64,000 bases of DNA from Mycetocola saprophilus (GTDB lineage: Bacteria > Actinomycetota > Actinomycetes > Actinomycetales > Microbacteriaceae). Under the pieces are notes generated by a model. That model did no database searches and had not been told where the DNA came from. It saw only the letters and a program-made list of their open reading frames with translations. The stretch covers positions 1 to 64,000 of the forward strand of contig NZ_JOEC01000004.1 in NCBI RefSeq assembly GCF_000718085.1. The letters run 5' to 3'. Of this stretch, positions 41,313 through 51,110 are shown piece after piece (position 1 is the stretch's first letter; each line of letters opens with the position of its first letter). A program made the position numbers and the translations under genes.

Positions 41313-43886
41313 CTGATTCGCCTATCAGCGCGCCTACCACGGCTCGCACTCACCCGAGCAACGCTGATTCCGCGCCTGGATATTTCCGGGTTGGTGCTGA
41401 TCGAAGCCCCACCCGGTGCCGGCAAAACCACGCTGGTATCCCAGTGGTCGGCGGCTCGTCCCGAGCGCTCGGGCGTCTGGGTCGGGGCGAGTCGCACCGA
41501 GTCCCGCGCGCGCTTCTGGGGTGTCCTGCACCTGCTGCTGACCGCCCGGGAACCCATCGATCCGGTCGGCGCGTTTTCCCGCGAGGGACTGATTCGCTGG
41601 CTCGGGCCGCTGGGGGAGCAGACCATCGTCATCCGGGATGCCCACCGCATCACCGATCCGGAGATCCTCGAGGACATCGTGCGGGTGGTTCGTGCCTGCG
41701 CCAATATTCGTTTTATCGTGTTTGGCCGCGACCTGGGGGCGCTGCTGGCTCGGGCCGACGGTGCCGGGATCGAGCGTGAGCTGCTCACCCGCGATGACCT
41801 CCTGCTGGGGGCGGACGAGACCGCTGGCTACTTCCGCCTGCTGGGATATCCCGATCCCGATCGCGCCGCCGCCGCTGCCGGTACCCGCCTGGATGGAACC
41901 TTCGGCACCCTGCACGCGGTGGCGCACGGTAACCCCGCCCATCCGCTGACCACCCCGTCCGGCGGGCTGCTGAACGGCGGAGACACGGTCTTCGACTGGT
42001 ATCTGGACCGGGTGCGCGCCGACCTCATCACGGACACCAGCTTCGCCCGCTTCCTGGCCCTCGGCCTGCCCGACGAGATCCCCGCCGACCTGATTTCGGC
42101 GGTCACCGAGGGGGATGCCGCGGCCACCGCGCAGATCTCGGGCCTGCTGAACGTGGGGGTGTTCGGGCCCGATGCCCGCAATGCCGACGCCGCCGGGCGC
42201 TATCCGCTGATCCTGGGGTCCCGCCTGCGCGCGCGAATGGTCACCGAGCTGCGCGAGGCCCACCCGACCCAGCATGCGGCGGCCGCTCGCCGCATCATCC
42301 GCTGGAAGATGCGCAACGGATACCCGGCCGAGGCCCTGGCTCGGGCGGTCGAGATCGGCGACCTGGACCTGGCCACCGAGGTGGTGTGGCGCAACTTTGG
42401 GCCGCTGATGAGCCGGCACGGTTCGGTGGTGGCCCGCAGCCTGCGCCGCATCCCGCTCGGCGAGATCCGCCGCTTCCCGATGCTCTGCATGACCCTCGCC
42501 CTGGTCTACAACTCCAGCGGTCTGACCCGCCTGCGCGGAACCGAGTACTTCGGGCTCGCCCTCGCCGCCGTGCGGGACCGGCTGGTCACCGCGCCGGTTC
42601 ACGAGCGGGCACTGCTGCTCTCGATGCAGTCGGTGGCCAACCGGGTGATCGGCCGGTTTGGTCCCGCGGTCGCGGCCGCCAAGCTCGCCGAGGACGCGAT
42701 CACCGCGTTGCCCCTGGACGCCCGGGAAACCCTGGGCCCGGTGCTGCCCGTGCTGGGTGCCCACCTGGCGATTACCCTGCACTATGCCGGAAGCAGCGTG
42801 CACGCCCTGGACATTCTGGGGGCGGCGCTGGCCGCCACCGACTCCGCGATCCCCGAGGATCGGGTGCATGTGCTCGCGCTGATCGCCGGAATCTCGGCGG
42901 CCCGCGGCGACTTTAGTAAGACCCGCGAGGCGCTCGACCGGCTCGATCAGATCGGTCCGCTGGTGGCCCAAAACCGGCTCTACCTCACCACCCTGGAGGC
43001 CACCGCCCGTGCCACGCTGGCGCTCGAGGCGGGGGAGCCGGATCGGGCCGTCGCCTTCCTGGAGACGTACCGGGAGGAGCTGGAAACCAGCGAGCACTGG
43101 CCCGCGGCGCTCAGCATCCTGACCCTCGCCGATCTGATGCGGGGCATGCGGGTGGGGGCCATCACCCGGCTCGACTCGCGGCTCAACGACGAACGACGTC
43201 CGCCGATCCATCCGCTGGTGCGCAGCCGGTTAACCATCCTGCGCGCGGATCTGGAACTCTTTGGCGGCGACCTGGCCCGCGCCGACCGGCTGGCCGCGCA
43301 GCTGATCTCCTCGGATCCCGAGACCGTGCTGTATCGCGCCCGACGCGAGCTGGCCGCCGGGCAGGTGCGCGACTGCGCGGTGCGGGTGAGCGAGCTGACC
43401 CTCGATGCCCTCACCCCGCGCTGGCAGGTGCTCTCCAAACTGCTCCTGGCGGCGGCCACCGTGGATGATGACGATCCGCGGCTCAGCCTGGACGCGCTGG
43501 AGGGTGCCCTGGCGATTCTGGCGGAAACCTGGGTCACGCTGGCGCTGCTGGCCGTGCCCCATGAGCGCCTGGTTCGGCTCGAGGCCCGCGCCCGCGTCGA
43601 GGGAAGACTGGCCCTGGCCGAGGCCCTGAACGCGCGGCTGAGCGTGCTGCCCAACGTGTGGGAGTCGGCCCCCGAACACGTTCACCTCACCACCCGGGAG
43701 CGCCTGGTGCTGCGCCATCTGGCCCACGGGTTGACGGCACCCGAGATCGCGCGGGCCCTCACCGTGTCGCCCAATACCGTGAAAACCCAGTCCCGATCCG
43801 TGTATCGCAAGCTGGGGGTGAGCACCCGGGGCGACGCAATCATGCGCGCGGCTCGGCTGGGTCTGATCGGGGATCCCACCCCGTAA
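41313..43886 (+). CDS. MalT/LAL-type LuxR regulator
   Basis: About 857 aa from CTG 41313, a rare start chosen from the promoter and AAGGAG positions; the frame is open to 41187. N-terminal STAND ATPase: Walker A IEAPPGAGKTTLVSQW (near residue 30), Walker B-like EQTIVIRDAHRI. Long TPR-like helical middle (about 400-780). C-terminal LuxR HTH: LTTRERLVLRHLAHGLTAPE, SPNTVKTQSRSVYRKLGV. Such regulators multimerise with ATP and an inducer to activate transcription. Flanking genes do not reveal its target. Confidence 0.88.
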   Translation: MIRLSARLPRLALTRATLIPRLDISGLVLIEAPPGAGKTTLVSQWSAARPERSGVWVGASRTESRARFWGVLHLLLTAREPIDPVGAFSREGLIRWLGPLGEQTIVIRDAHRITDPEILEDIVRVVRACANIRFIVFGRDLGALLARADGAGIERELLTRDDLLLGADETAGYFRLLGYPDPDRAAAAAGTRLDGTFGTLHAVAHGNPAHPLTTPSGGLLNGGDTVFDWYLDRVRADLITDTSFARFLALGLPDEIPADLISAVTEGDAAATAQISGLLNVGVFGPDARNADAAGRYPLILGSRLRARMVTELREAHPTQHAAAARRIIRWKMRNGYPAEALARAVEIGDLDLATEVVWRNFGPLMSRHGSVVARSLRRIPLGEIRRFPMLCMTLALVYNSSGLTRLRGTEYFGLALAAVRDRLVTAPVHERALLLSMQSVANRVIGRFGPAVAAAKLAEDAITALPLDARETLGPVLPVLGAHLAITLHYAGSSVHALDILGAALAATDSAIPEDRVHVLALIAGISAARGDFSKTREALDRLDQIGPLVAQNRLYLTTLEATARATLALEAGEPDRAVAFLETYREELETSEHWPAALSILTLADLMRGMRVGAITRLDSRLNDERRPPIHPLVRSRLTILRADLELFGGDLARADRLAAQLISSDPETVLYRARRELAAGQVRDCAVRVSELTLDALTPRWQVLSKLLLAAATVDDDDPRLSLDALEGALAILAETWVTLALLAVPHERLVRLEARARVEGRLALAEALNARLSVLPNVWESAPEHVHLTTRERLVLRHLAHGLTAPEIARALTVSPNTVKTQSRSVYRKLGVSTRGDAIMRAARLGLIGDPTP

Positions 43887-43995
43887 CGGATGCCGGGTGA
43901 ACCCGAGGGTGAAAACCGGACCTCCGGGGTTCGACCACCAACATTCGGGGGTTACGCTGATCCACGAATCCTCCTCCCCCCTAAGGACGGACCGT

Positions 43996-44036
43996 CCCCG
44001 CCTCGATGCCCACAACTGCTTGAGGCGGGGATTTTT
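43996..44036 (+). terminator. Terminator after the LuxR gene
   Basis: CCCCGCCTC pairs with GAGGCGGGG over an 18-nt loop, followed by ATTTTT. Confidence 0.88.
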
Positions 44037-44122
44037 CACTCGCGACCGCCGGGCCCTCGGGCGTGTACCCGGGCGCGCTGGCTAGGATGGCCAGACAGCG
44101 CACACAGCCGAGGAGACCCGCG

Positions 44123-45652
44123 ATGAGTGATACCGAGCCCGCATCCGTTCCCGTTTCGCGTGATGCCCGACATGCTCGCGCGACCCCGGAACCCGCGGAG
44201 CCGGGCGCCCGTGCCTCCCATGATTTTCGGGTGGATCTGGAGCGGATTCGATTCTCGCCGTATTTCTCCCGGCTCTCCGCGGTCACCCAGGTGATGCCCC
44301 AGGCCACCAGCGGCCCGGTCATCCACAACCGGCTCACTCACTCGATTAAGGTCACCGCGGTGGCCCGCGAGATCGCCGTGGGGCTGCTCTATGCCGACGC
44401 CCCGACCCGGGCGATCATCGACCGCCTCGGCGGCTGCGATCCCGTGGTGGTGCAGGCGGCCGCGAGCGCGCACGACCTGGGACACCCGCCCTTTGGCCAC
44501 CTCGGCGAGCAGGTGCTGGATCGGGTGGCCCGCGATCATCTGGGGCTCACCGAGGGCTTCGAGGGCAACGCGCAGACCCTGCGCATCCTGGCCGAGCTCG
44601 ACACCCACGGTGCCGCCCAGCCCGGGCTCAACCTCACCACCGCGGTGCGCGCGGCGGTGCTGAAGTACCCCTGGACCCGGCTCGAGTGGCGCGATGCGTA
44701 TACCGATCTGCCGCCGCATGAGCGTCCGCGCGGCGTGGGCCAGCCGAGCGTCACCGGGGCGCATAAGTTCTCCGTGTACTCGCTGCATGCTCGCGAGGTG
44801 GAGGCCGTGCGCGCCGCCTATCCGGCGATCGCGCCGTGGCAGCAGACGGTGGAGTGTTCGATCATGGACATCGCCGACGACATCGCCTACTCGCTGCACG
44901 ACCTCGATGACTTTTACCGGGCCGGGGTGCTGCAGCACGCGACCGTCTCGGCCGAGCTGCGCAGCTGGCTGCGGGACCGGGCGGAGATGGCGGCCCTGGA
45001 TGCCGCCGAGCTCGCGGCGCGTCCGCGCGTGCCCGGCTACCGGCTGGAGGCCCTGCGCCGACACCTGCTCAGCCGCGACGGCTGGATCGCCGACGATGAA
45101 GCCTTCGGTAACGCGGTGGATCGGGTGGCCGAGGAGCTCGTGGACGGGCTGCTGGCGGTCCCCTTCGACGGCGGGATCGGGAGTGAACGCGAGCTTTCGG
45201 CGTTCATCCGCCGCTGGCTCGATCGCTTCCAGGGATCGATCGTGGTTGAGGAGCACCCGCACGTGCGCAGCAGCCACGTCCGCCTGGCCACGCAGGCCTG
45301 GCACGACGTGATGGTGCTGAAGTTTGTGCACACCCGCTTTGTGCTGGAAAACCCCGACCTCGCCACCACCCAGCGCGGGCAGGCGCGGCTGGTGGAGGCG
45401 CTGGTGCGCGGGCTGGATGAATGGCTGCGTGATCCCGACGATGCCGCCCGTGCCCCGCGTCGCCTGCTGGAGCAGGTGGAGGAGGCGACCGAGAGCTACC
45501 ACGAGCTGCGTCGGGACGACCCGTGGCGGCTGCAGGGGGTCAGCGACGACGCCAGCCTGGCCCGCCGCGGCCGGGGGCGCGCGGTGATCGACTACGTCGC
45601 CTCGCTCACCGATGCGCAGGCGCAGTCGGTGACGGCGCAGCTCGGCCGCTAA
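44123..45652 (+). CDS. dgt: Deoxyguanosine triphosphate triphosphohydrolase-like HD enzyme
   Basis: 509 aa from ATG 44123 (GAGGAG upstream). Hydrolyses dGTP to deoxyguanosine and triphosphate. HD metal site: VIHNRLTHSIKV (His), SAHDLGHPPFGHLGEQ (HD), DIADDIAYSLHDLDDFY (Asp). The N-terminal 30 residues are disordered. Length fits the 450-510 aa subgroup. Confidence 0.92.
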   Translation: MSDTEPASVPVSRDARHARATPEPAEPGARASHDFRVDLERIRFSPYFSRLSAVTQVMPQATSGPVIHNRLTHSIKVTAVAREIAVGLLYADAPTRAIIDRLGGCDPVVVQAAASAHDLGHPPFGHLGEQVLDRVARDHLGLTEGFEGNAQTLRILAELDTHGAAQPGLNLTTAVRAAVLKYPWTRLEWRDAYTDLPPHERPRGVGQPSVTGAHKFSVYSLHAREVEAVRAAYPAIAPWQQTVECSIMDIADDIAYSLHDLDDFYRAGVLQHATVSAELRSWLRDRAEMAALDAAELAARPRVPGYRLEALRRHLLSRDGWIADDEAFGNAVDRVAEELVDGLLAVPFDGGIGSERELSAFIRRWLDRFQGSIVVEEHPHVRSSHVRLATQAWHDVMVLKFVHTRFVLENPDLATTQRGQARLVEALVRGLDEWLRDPDDAARAPRRLLEQVEEATESYHELRRDDPWRLQGVSDDASLARRGRGRAVIDYVASLTDAQAQSVTAQLGR

Positions 45653-45871
45653 CTGTCCCCCATTTGGTCGACCGCTTGTCCCCAGTTTCGCTCGGGCGCG
45701 GCGTGTTGGCGGAACCGATTGGTGCGCATCCGCATCCGGCAATATTCTCGGAGCTGAATTTTCGCGCGCCCGAATCGCGCGAAAATGGGCGTGAATCCCG
45801 GCGAAATACCCTTCGCTCGGGCACTCACGCGTCGTAAACGCGGCGAACGCGCGTGAGAGGACCTCCCCCCG

Positions 45872-47104
45872 ATGACCCCGGAACCCAAACCAAACGTCGG
45901 CCCCAGCACCTGGATTATCGGTGCCCTGGTGGCCATTTCCGCCTTCTCGATGCTGGGCAGCGGCGGCTTTGGCCGGATGCTCGCCACGCTGGGTCTGGCC
46001 GGGTTGGCCACCGGCATCTTCGTGGCCGCCACCGGACGCACCAGCTGGGCGCGCCTGCCCCGCTCGCGCGCGGTGGGCGGCATGGTGGTGGCGCTGAGCC
46101 TGGTGGCCATGATGGTTGGTTCGGCGATTTCCCCGACCCGGGCAACCCAGGCCGATGAGCGCCCGGCGGCCTTCGCACCGAGTGCCTCGGCGCGGGCGAG
46201 TACCGCCCCCTCGCCGACCCCCTCGGCGACCGGGCCGGCCTTCCCCGGAACGTTTAAGGAGTCGGAGACCGCCGGCGACGTGCTGGAGGCGCTGGACGTG
46301 CAGCCGGTATCCACCCAGGTCCCGTATGAGGGTGGTGGGCAGTTCGGGGTTGAGGACTCGGAGTCGACGCGCGTCTCGGGCGACGTGACCGATCCCTACA
46401 CCGGCCGGGTAATCAAGGCCCGCAAGGGAGTGGTTCCCGCCGCCGCGATCCGCCAGGACCACGTGGTGTCACTCAAGAACGCCTGGGAGACCGGCGCGCA
46501 GGAGCTGAGCCCCGAGCGGCGCAGGATGCTGGCGACCGACCCCCTCAACGTGGTCACCGTCTCCGCCGCGACCCAGAAGCAAAAGCTGGATGCCGATGCA
46601 ACCGGATGGCTGCCCACCGACGGTGCCTACCGTTGCGCGTATGTCGCCCGTCAGCTGTCGGTCAAGGCGGTCTACGGGCTGTGGGTGACCCCCGAGGAGC
46701 ACGCGCGCATGGCCGAGGTCCTGGCCAGCTGCCCGACCCAGGTGACCGTGCACTCGCCGGTGACCCGGGCCGAGCCGCGTCCCACGCCGACCCCGGAGCC
46801 CGAGCCCGCTCCGGAACCCGCTCCGGTTCCGGCGCCGCCCGCACCCGCACCCGCACCCGCGCCTGCGCCGGCCAAGCCCGCTCCGGCCAAGCCCGCTCCC
46901 GCGAAGCCCGCCCCGGCACCGGCGCCCGCGAAGCCCGCGGCACCGCCCGCACCCGCCCCGGCACCCGCCCCGCCGGCCGGCGGGGGAACCGTACACCCGG
47001 GATCGTTCTGCTCCTCGGGCGGCGCGACCGGGCACACCGCCAAGGGAACCCCGATGGTCTGCGGCACCGCCAAGGACGGCCGTCTGCGCTGGATCTCGCA
47101 GTAG
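45872..47104 (+). CDS. DUF1524/HNH nuclease-like protein, membrane-tethered, with PA-rich tail
   Basis: 410 aa. Three hydrophobic segments at about 12-32, 38-52 and 68-88, then an extracytoplasmic part: DUF1524 core with AIRQDHVVSLKNAWETGA (DHVV metal site) and RQLSVKAVYGLWVTPEEHAR; a long Pro/Ala/Lys repeat region (about 295-370); and a C-terminal FCSSGGATGHTAKGTPMVC module also seen in other secreted actinobacterial proteins. Compared with the paralogue at 49252 it lacks the CDTRNDIL segment, so cleavage activity is uncertain. Confidence 0.8.
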   Translation: MTPEPKPNVGPSTWIIGALVAISAFSMLGSGGFGRMLATLGLAGLATGIFVAATGRTSWARLPRSRAVGGMVVALSLVAMMVGSAISPTRATQADERPAAFAPSASARASTAPSPTPSATGPAFPGTFKESETAGDVLEALDVQPVSTQVPYEGGGQFGVEDSESTRVSGDVTDPYTGRVIKARKGVVPAAAIRQDHVVSLKNAWETGAQELSPERRRMLATDPLNVVTVSAATQKQKLDADATGWLPTDGAYRCAYVARQLSVKAVYGLWVTPEEHARMAEVLASCPTQVTVHSPVTRAEPRPTPTPEPEPAPEPAPVPAPPAPAPAPAPAPAKPAPAKPAPAKPAPAPAPAKPAAPPAPAPAPAPPAGGGTVHPGSFCSSGGATGHTAKGTPMVCGTAKDGRLRWISQ

Positions 47105-47154
47105 CCCGCCGATACCGGAGAAGCACCCGGCCCGGCGGCGGGTCACACACGCAC

Positions 47155-47186
47155 CCGTGCCGCCCGGCAACATCCGGGCGGCACGG
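47155..47186. terminator. Bidirectional terminator
   Basis: CCGTGCCGCCCGG (47155-47167), loop CAACAT, CCGGGCGGCACGG (47174-47186), a perfect 13-bp stem between convergent genes. Confidence 0.85.
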
Positions 47187-47194
47187 TCGAATGC

Positions 47195-47686
47195 CTAGTG
47201 GGCGGCTCCGGCGACGTAGTGTCCCGGCACCATTCGGGTGGCTACACCGAAACGGTTGAACGCGTTGATGGCCACGATCACGCCGATCAGGTGCACCAGC
47301 TCGGTCTCGTCAAAAACCGCCGCCGCGCGAGCATAGACGGCATCGGGCACAAACCCATCGGTGATGACAGTGACGGCCTCGGTCAGCTCGATCGCGGCGA
47401 CCTCGCGGGCGGTATAGAAGTGGCGTGACTCCTCCCAGGCGGTGAGCTGGATGATTCGTTCGGCGGTGTCCCCGGCCGCCAGGGCGTCCTTGGAGTGCAT
47501 GTCCAGGCAGAACGCGCAGTGGTTGATCTGCGAGGCGCGGATCTTCACCAGGTTGATCAGTGCGGGATCCAGGGTGCCCCCGGTGACCGAGTCGAGTCGG
47601 ACTAGCGCCCTGAAAATCTCGGGTGCGTGGGCGCTCCAGTCGGTGCGCGGGGTGTGCTCATTGTTCAGGGTGGTTGTTGTGTTCAT
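47195..47686 (-). CDS. Carboxymuconolactone decarboxylase-family (AhpD-like) protein
   Basis: 163 aa from ATG 47686. NHCAFCLDMHSKDA is the CxxC-(x3)-H redox site of AhpD-like enzymes; the six-helix layout and WEESRHFYTAREVAAIELTE are typical. Peroxidase-related reductant or detoxification role. Divergent from a PdxR/MocR-type regulator only 46 bp away, its likely controller. Confidence 0.9.
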   Translation of the reverse strand: MNTTTTLNNEHTPRTDWSAHAPEIFRALVRLDSVTGGTLDPALINLVKIRASQINHCAFCLDMHSKDALAAGDTAERIIQLTAWEESRHFYTAREVAAIELTEAVTVITDGFVPDAVYARAAAVFDETELVHLIGVIVAINAFNRFGVATRMVPGHYVAGAAH

Positions 47687-47732
47687 GCTTCGAGCGTAGG
47701 GTGCGGTTGGTCCGGGAGTAAGATCCACCTAT

Positions 47733-49160
47733 ATGGGAAAAAACCAGACCAATTCCGACTCGCCCCTGCTGGCTCACGCGGGGGTGGATCTCCACCTGGA
47801 TCTCGCCGAAACGGGCATCCGGGCGGGCCTCGTGACGGCGCTGCGGGAGGCCATCACCACCGGTCGGCTGAGTCCGGGCACCCGGCTGCCCGCTTCCCGC
47901 GCGCTCGCTGCGGACCTGGGCATTGCCCGCAGCAGCGTGACCGAGTGCTATGCGGAGCTGATCGCCGAGGGGTGGCTGATCGCCCGTCAGGGGTCGGGGA
48001 CCCGGGTCGCCGCCCGCACCGTGCCCCTCACCTTGACCCCGTCGCCCCCGCATCCCGAACCGCGACGGAGGCCCGCGGCCACCCTGATTCCCGGGGCCGC
48101 CAACTTCGCCGAGTTTCCGCGTTCGGCCTGGCTGGCCGCCGCCCGTCGGGCGCTGACTGCCGCACCCCACACCGCGTTTGGGTACGGCGATCCGCTTGGA
48201 CAGCCGGTCCTGCGCCGTGCCCTCGCCGACTATCTGGGCCGCGTGCGCGGGGTCCGGGCGGATCCGGCGCGGATCGTGATCACCGCGGGGTTCTATGACG
48301 GCCTGGACATCATGGCGCGTGCCCTGCGCGCCCGCGGGGCCCGAAGCGTCGCCACCGAGGCGTACGGGCTGGGGCTCTACCGGAGGCGGCTCGCCGAGGC
48401 GGGTCTGACGCTGCCCACCCTCGCGGTGGATGAGTCCGGCGCTCGGATCCGGGACCTGGCGGCCCTGGATACCCCCGCGGCGGTCCTGCTGACTCCCGCG
48501 CACCAGTTTCCCACCGGGGTGGTGCTCTCCCCGGAGCGCCGCGGCGCGGCACTCGCCTGGGCGCGGGACACGGATGCGGTGATCCTTGAGGACGATTACG
48601 ACGGCGAGTTCCGCTATGACCGCCGCCCGGTGGGCGCGCTCCAGGGGTTGGATCCCGAACGGGTGGTGTACTTCGGGACCGCGAGTAAGTCGCTGGCCCC
48701 GGCGCTGCGGGTTTCCTGGATGGTGGTGCCCGAGCACCTCCTTGCGGCGGTGCAGGGGGCCAAGGGTGCGCTGGATAACGTGAGCGCGCTTGAGCAGCTG
48801 ACCCTGGCCGAGTTCATCACCTCGGGTGCGCTGGATCGCCACGTACGGATGCGGAGGCAGAGCTATCGGCGTCGTCGCGACCAGCTCGTGGATGCGGTGC
48901 TGCGTACCTCCCCGGACCTGCGGGTCAGCGGGGTTGCCGCCGGGTTGCAGGCGGTGATCGAGCTGCCCTCGGGGACCGAGGGGCGGGTGCTGCATGCGGC
49001 GCGGGAGCGCGGGGTCATGGTGAGCGCGCTCTCGGAGTTTCGGCAGGTCGAGGCCGCGGCGGACACCCGGGTGCGCGAGGGGCTGGTGGTGAACTTCTCG
49101 GCGGTGTCCGATGCCGTGTGGGAGTCGGCGCTGACCGAGCTCTGCCAAATCCTGCCCTAG
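47733..49160 (+). CDS. MocR/PdxR-type GntR regulator with aminotransferase domain
   Basis: 475 aa. N-terminal GntR winged helix (LVTALREAITTGRLSPGTRL, ALAADLGIARSSVTECYAEL) and C-terminal class I aminotransferase-like domain (NFAEFPRSAWLAAARRAL, VILEDDYDGEFRYDRRPVGA, VVYFGTASKSLAPALRVSWM with the PLP Lys). These regulators sense PLP or an amino compound. Divergent from the AhpD-like gene. Confidence 0.92.
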   Translation: MGKNQTNSDSPLLAHAGVDLHLDLAETGIRAGLVTALREAITTGRLSPGTRLPASRALAADLGIARSSVTECYAELIAEGWLIARQGSGTRVAARTVPLTLTPSPPHPEPRRRPAATLIPGAANFAEFPRSAWLAAARRALTAAPHTAFGYGDPLGQPVLRRALADYLGRVRGVRADPARIVITAGFYDGLDIMARALRARGARSVATEAYGLGLYRRRLAEAGLTLPTLAVDESGARIRDLAALDTPAAVLLTPAHQFPTGVVLSPERRGAALAWARDTDAVILEDDYDGEFRYDRRPVGALQGLDPERVVYFGTASKSLAPALRVSWMVVPEHLLAAVQGAKGALDNVSALEQLTLAEFITSGALDRHVRMRRQSYRRRRDQLVDAVLRTSPDLRVSGVAAGLQAVIELPSGTEGRVLHAARERGVMVSALSEFRQVEAAADTRVREGLVVNFSAVSDAVWESALTELCQILP

Positions 49161-49251
49161 CGGGGTGTGACCCGGCCACGGTCGGTGGCTCATGGTCTGA
49201 TGGTTTCGGGCGATCATCCGCGCCATCCACCCCACCACCAGAGGATTTGTT

Positions 49252-50031
49252 GTGTCTGCCCGTCGTCGTCGCCCCAGCCCCAAAACCGCCGCACTGCTGT
49301 CCATTCCGGCACTGATCGCGGCCCTGATTGTCGGGGCGCTTTCGCTCGGGGAGACCGATGCCCAGCCGTATCCCACCCCCGGGGTGGCCGCGACCGGCAC
49401 CCCCGGCACCCCCGGTACCGATGCGTTCCCGGCCGGGTTTGAATCGGCGGGCAATGCGCGGGATCTCCTCGCCACCATCCCGGTGCGCGGACGCGCGCCG
49501 GGCACCGGATACGATCGGGTCGCCCGCTTCGGGACCGCCTGGTTCGACGTGGAGAAAAACGGGTGTGACACTCGCAACGATATCCTCGCCCGGGATCTCA
49601 CCGAGGTGACCACCAGCGGCGGCTGCCGGGTGCTGACCGGCGTCCTGGACGACCCCTACACCGGCAATCGGATCGAGTTTGAACGCGGGGAGAAAACCTC
49701 CCAGGCGGTGCAGATCGATCACGTGGTGGCGCTGAAAAATGCGTGGCAGACCGGGGCTCAAGCCCTCACCGATGATCGCCGTCGAGAGCTGGCCAACGAC
49801 CCGATCAACCTCCTCGCGGTGGATGGCCCGACCAACACCCAAAAGAGCGATGGCGACGCGGCCACCTGGCTGCCCCCGCGCCGCGCCGCCTGGTGTGGGT
49901 ATGTCGCCCGGCAGGTGTCGGTGAAGGCCGCCTATGGACTCTGGATGACCCAGGCCGAACACGACCGGATCGGCGAGATCCTCGAATCCTGCCCCGACCA
50001 GCAGGCGGCCCGCTCACCCCTCGCCGGCTAG
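49252..50031 (+). CDS. Secreted DUF1524/HNH nuclease
   Basis: 259 aa from GTG 49252. Signal/anchor helix at about 13-33. Complete DUF1524 domain: FGTAWFDVEKNGCDTRNDIL, ARDLTEV, GVLDDPYTGNRIEFERGEKT, AVQIDHVVALKNAWQTGA, ANDPINLLAVDGPTNTQKSD. Family members are extracellular nucleases. A second, altered member lies 2.1 kb upstream. Confidence 0.88.
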   Translation: MSARRRRPSPKTAALLSIPALIAALIVGALSLGETDAQPYPTPGVAATGTPGTPGTDAFPAGFESAGNARDLLATIPVRGRAPGTGYDRVARFGTAWFDVEKNGCDTRNDILARDLTEVTTSGGCRVLTGVLDDPYTGNRIEFERGEKTSQAVQIDHVVALKNAWQTGAQALTDDRRRELANDPINLLAVDGPTNTQKSDGDAATWLPPRRAAWCGYVARQVSVKAAYGLWMTQAEHDRIGEILESCPDQQAARSPLAG

Positions 50032-50150
50032 GCCAACGGTGCCGGCTTGGTCCGTGGGATCAGCGGGCTGGGCACTCGGAACTCGCTCCGGCACCGAGGC
50101 CAGCGGGTCACCGGGGAGAGCGGGCATCAGAAACCAGCGGTCCGCCGTGA

Positions 50151-51110
50151 TCAGCGGGCGGATCCGGCCGACCAGGCGCTCTGCACCATGTCCGCCAGGG
50201 TGTGGCGCATCTCCCATTCGAGGTCGCGGGCGGCGGCGGATCCGTCGGCCACGATCCGGTCGGGATCACCCGGGCGTCGCGGGGCAATGTCCGGGTCGAA
50301 GGCGATCCCGGTGACCCGCGCCATCTCGTCCATGATCTGCCGAACCGAGAGCCCGTCTCCGCTGCCCAGGTTGTAGACGGCGGCCAGGGGCGTTCCCGCG
50401 TCGAGGGCTCGCGCGGCGGCCACATGGGAGTGGGCCAGATCGGCCACGTGCACGTAGTCGCGCACGCAGGTGCCGTCGGGGGTGTTGTAGTCGGTGCCGT
50501 TAATGCGCGGGGTTTTTCCCGCCCGCAGCGCATCGATCACCAGCGGGAACAGGTTGTGCGGGCTGGCGTCCCAGAGCCCCGGTTCCCCGGATCCCACCAC
50601 GTTGAAGTAGCGCAGACTCACGTGGCGCAGGCCCGTGGCCACACCCTGATCGCGCAGCAGCCACTCACCGATGAGCTTGGATTCTCCGTAGGGAGACTCG
50701 GGGTTGGTTGCGGTCGACTCGGTGACCAGGTCGGTGTGCGGGGTGCCGTAGACCGCGGCGCTCGAGGAGAAGACGATCCGGCTGATGCCCAGCTCGGCCA
50801 TCACCTCCAGCACGGTTGCGGTGCCGGTCACGTTCTGCGCAAAGGTGTGCAGCGGACGCTCGACCGAGACCCCGGCGAACTTATATCCGGCCACATGGAT
50901 GACCCCGGTGACCCGGTGGGTGACCATGGCCGCGCGCAGGGCGTCTCGATCCAGAATATCGCCGCGCTCGAAGGCGACCCCGGCGGGGATGAACTCGGGC
51001 AGCCCGGTCACCAGGTTGTCGTAGACGACGGGGGTGAGGCCCGCCGCGCTCAGGGCACGCACCACGTGGGCGCCAATGTATCCGGCACCGCCGGTTACCA
51101 GCCAGGTCAT
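50151..51110 (-). CDS. galE: UDP-glucose 4-epimerase
   Basis: 319 aa from ATG 51110, overlapping deoR by 4 nt. Interconverts UDP-galactose and UDP-glucose. LVTGGAGYIGAHVV (NAD site), FSSSAAVYG (Ser), PYGESKLIGEW (Tyr-x3-Lys), RYFNVVGSGEPG and DGTCVRDYVHVADLA are all present. Part of the Leloir-pathway locus with galT and galK. Confidence 0.95.
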   Translation of the reverse strand: MTWLVTGGAGYIGAHVVRALSAAGLTPVVYDNLVTGLPEFIPAGVAFERGDILDRDALRAAMVTHRVTGVIHVAGYKFAGVSVERPLHTFAQNVTGTATVLEVMAELGISRIVFSSSAAVYGTPHTDLVTESTATNPESPYGESKLIGEWLLRDQGVATGLRHVSLRYFNVVGSGEPGLWDASPHNLFPLVIDALRAGKTPRINGTDYNTPDGTCVRDYVHVADLAHSHVAAARALDAGTPLAAVYNLGSGDGLSVRQIMDEMARVTGIAFDPDIAPRRPGDPDRIVADGSAAARDLEWEMRHTLADMVQSAWSAGSAR

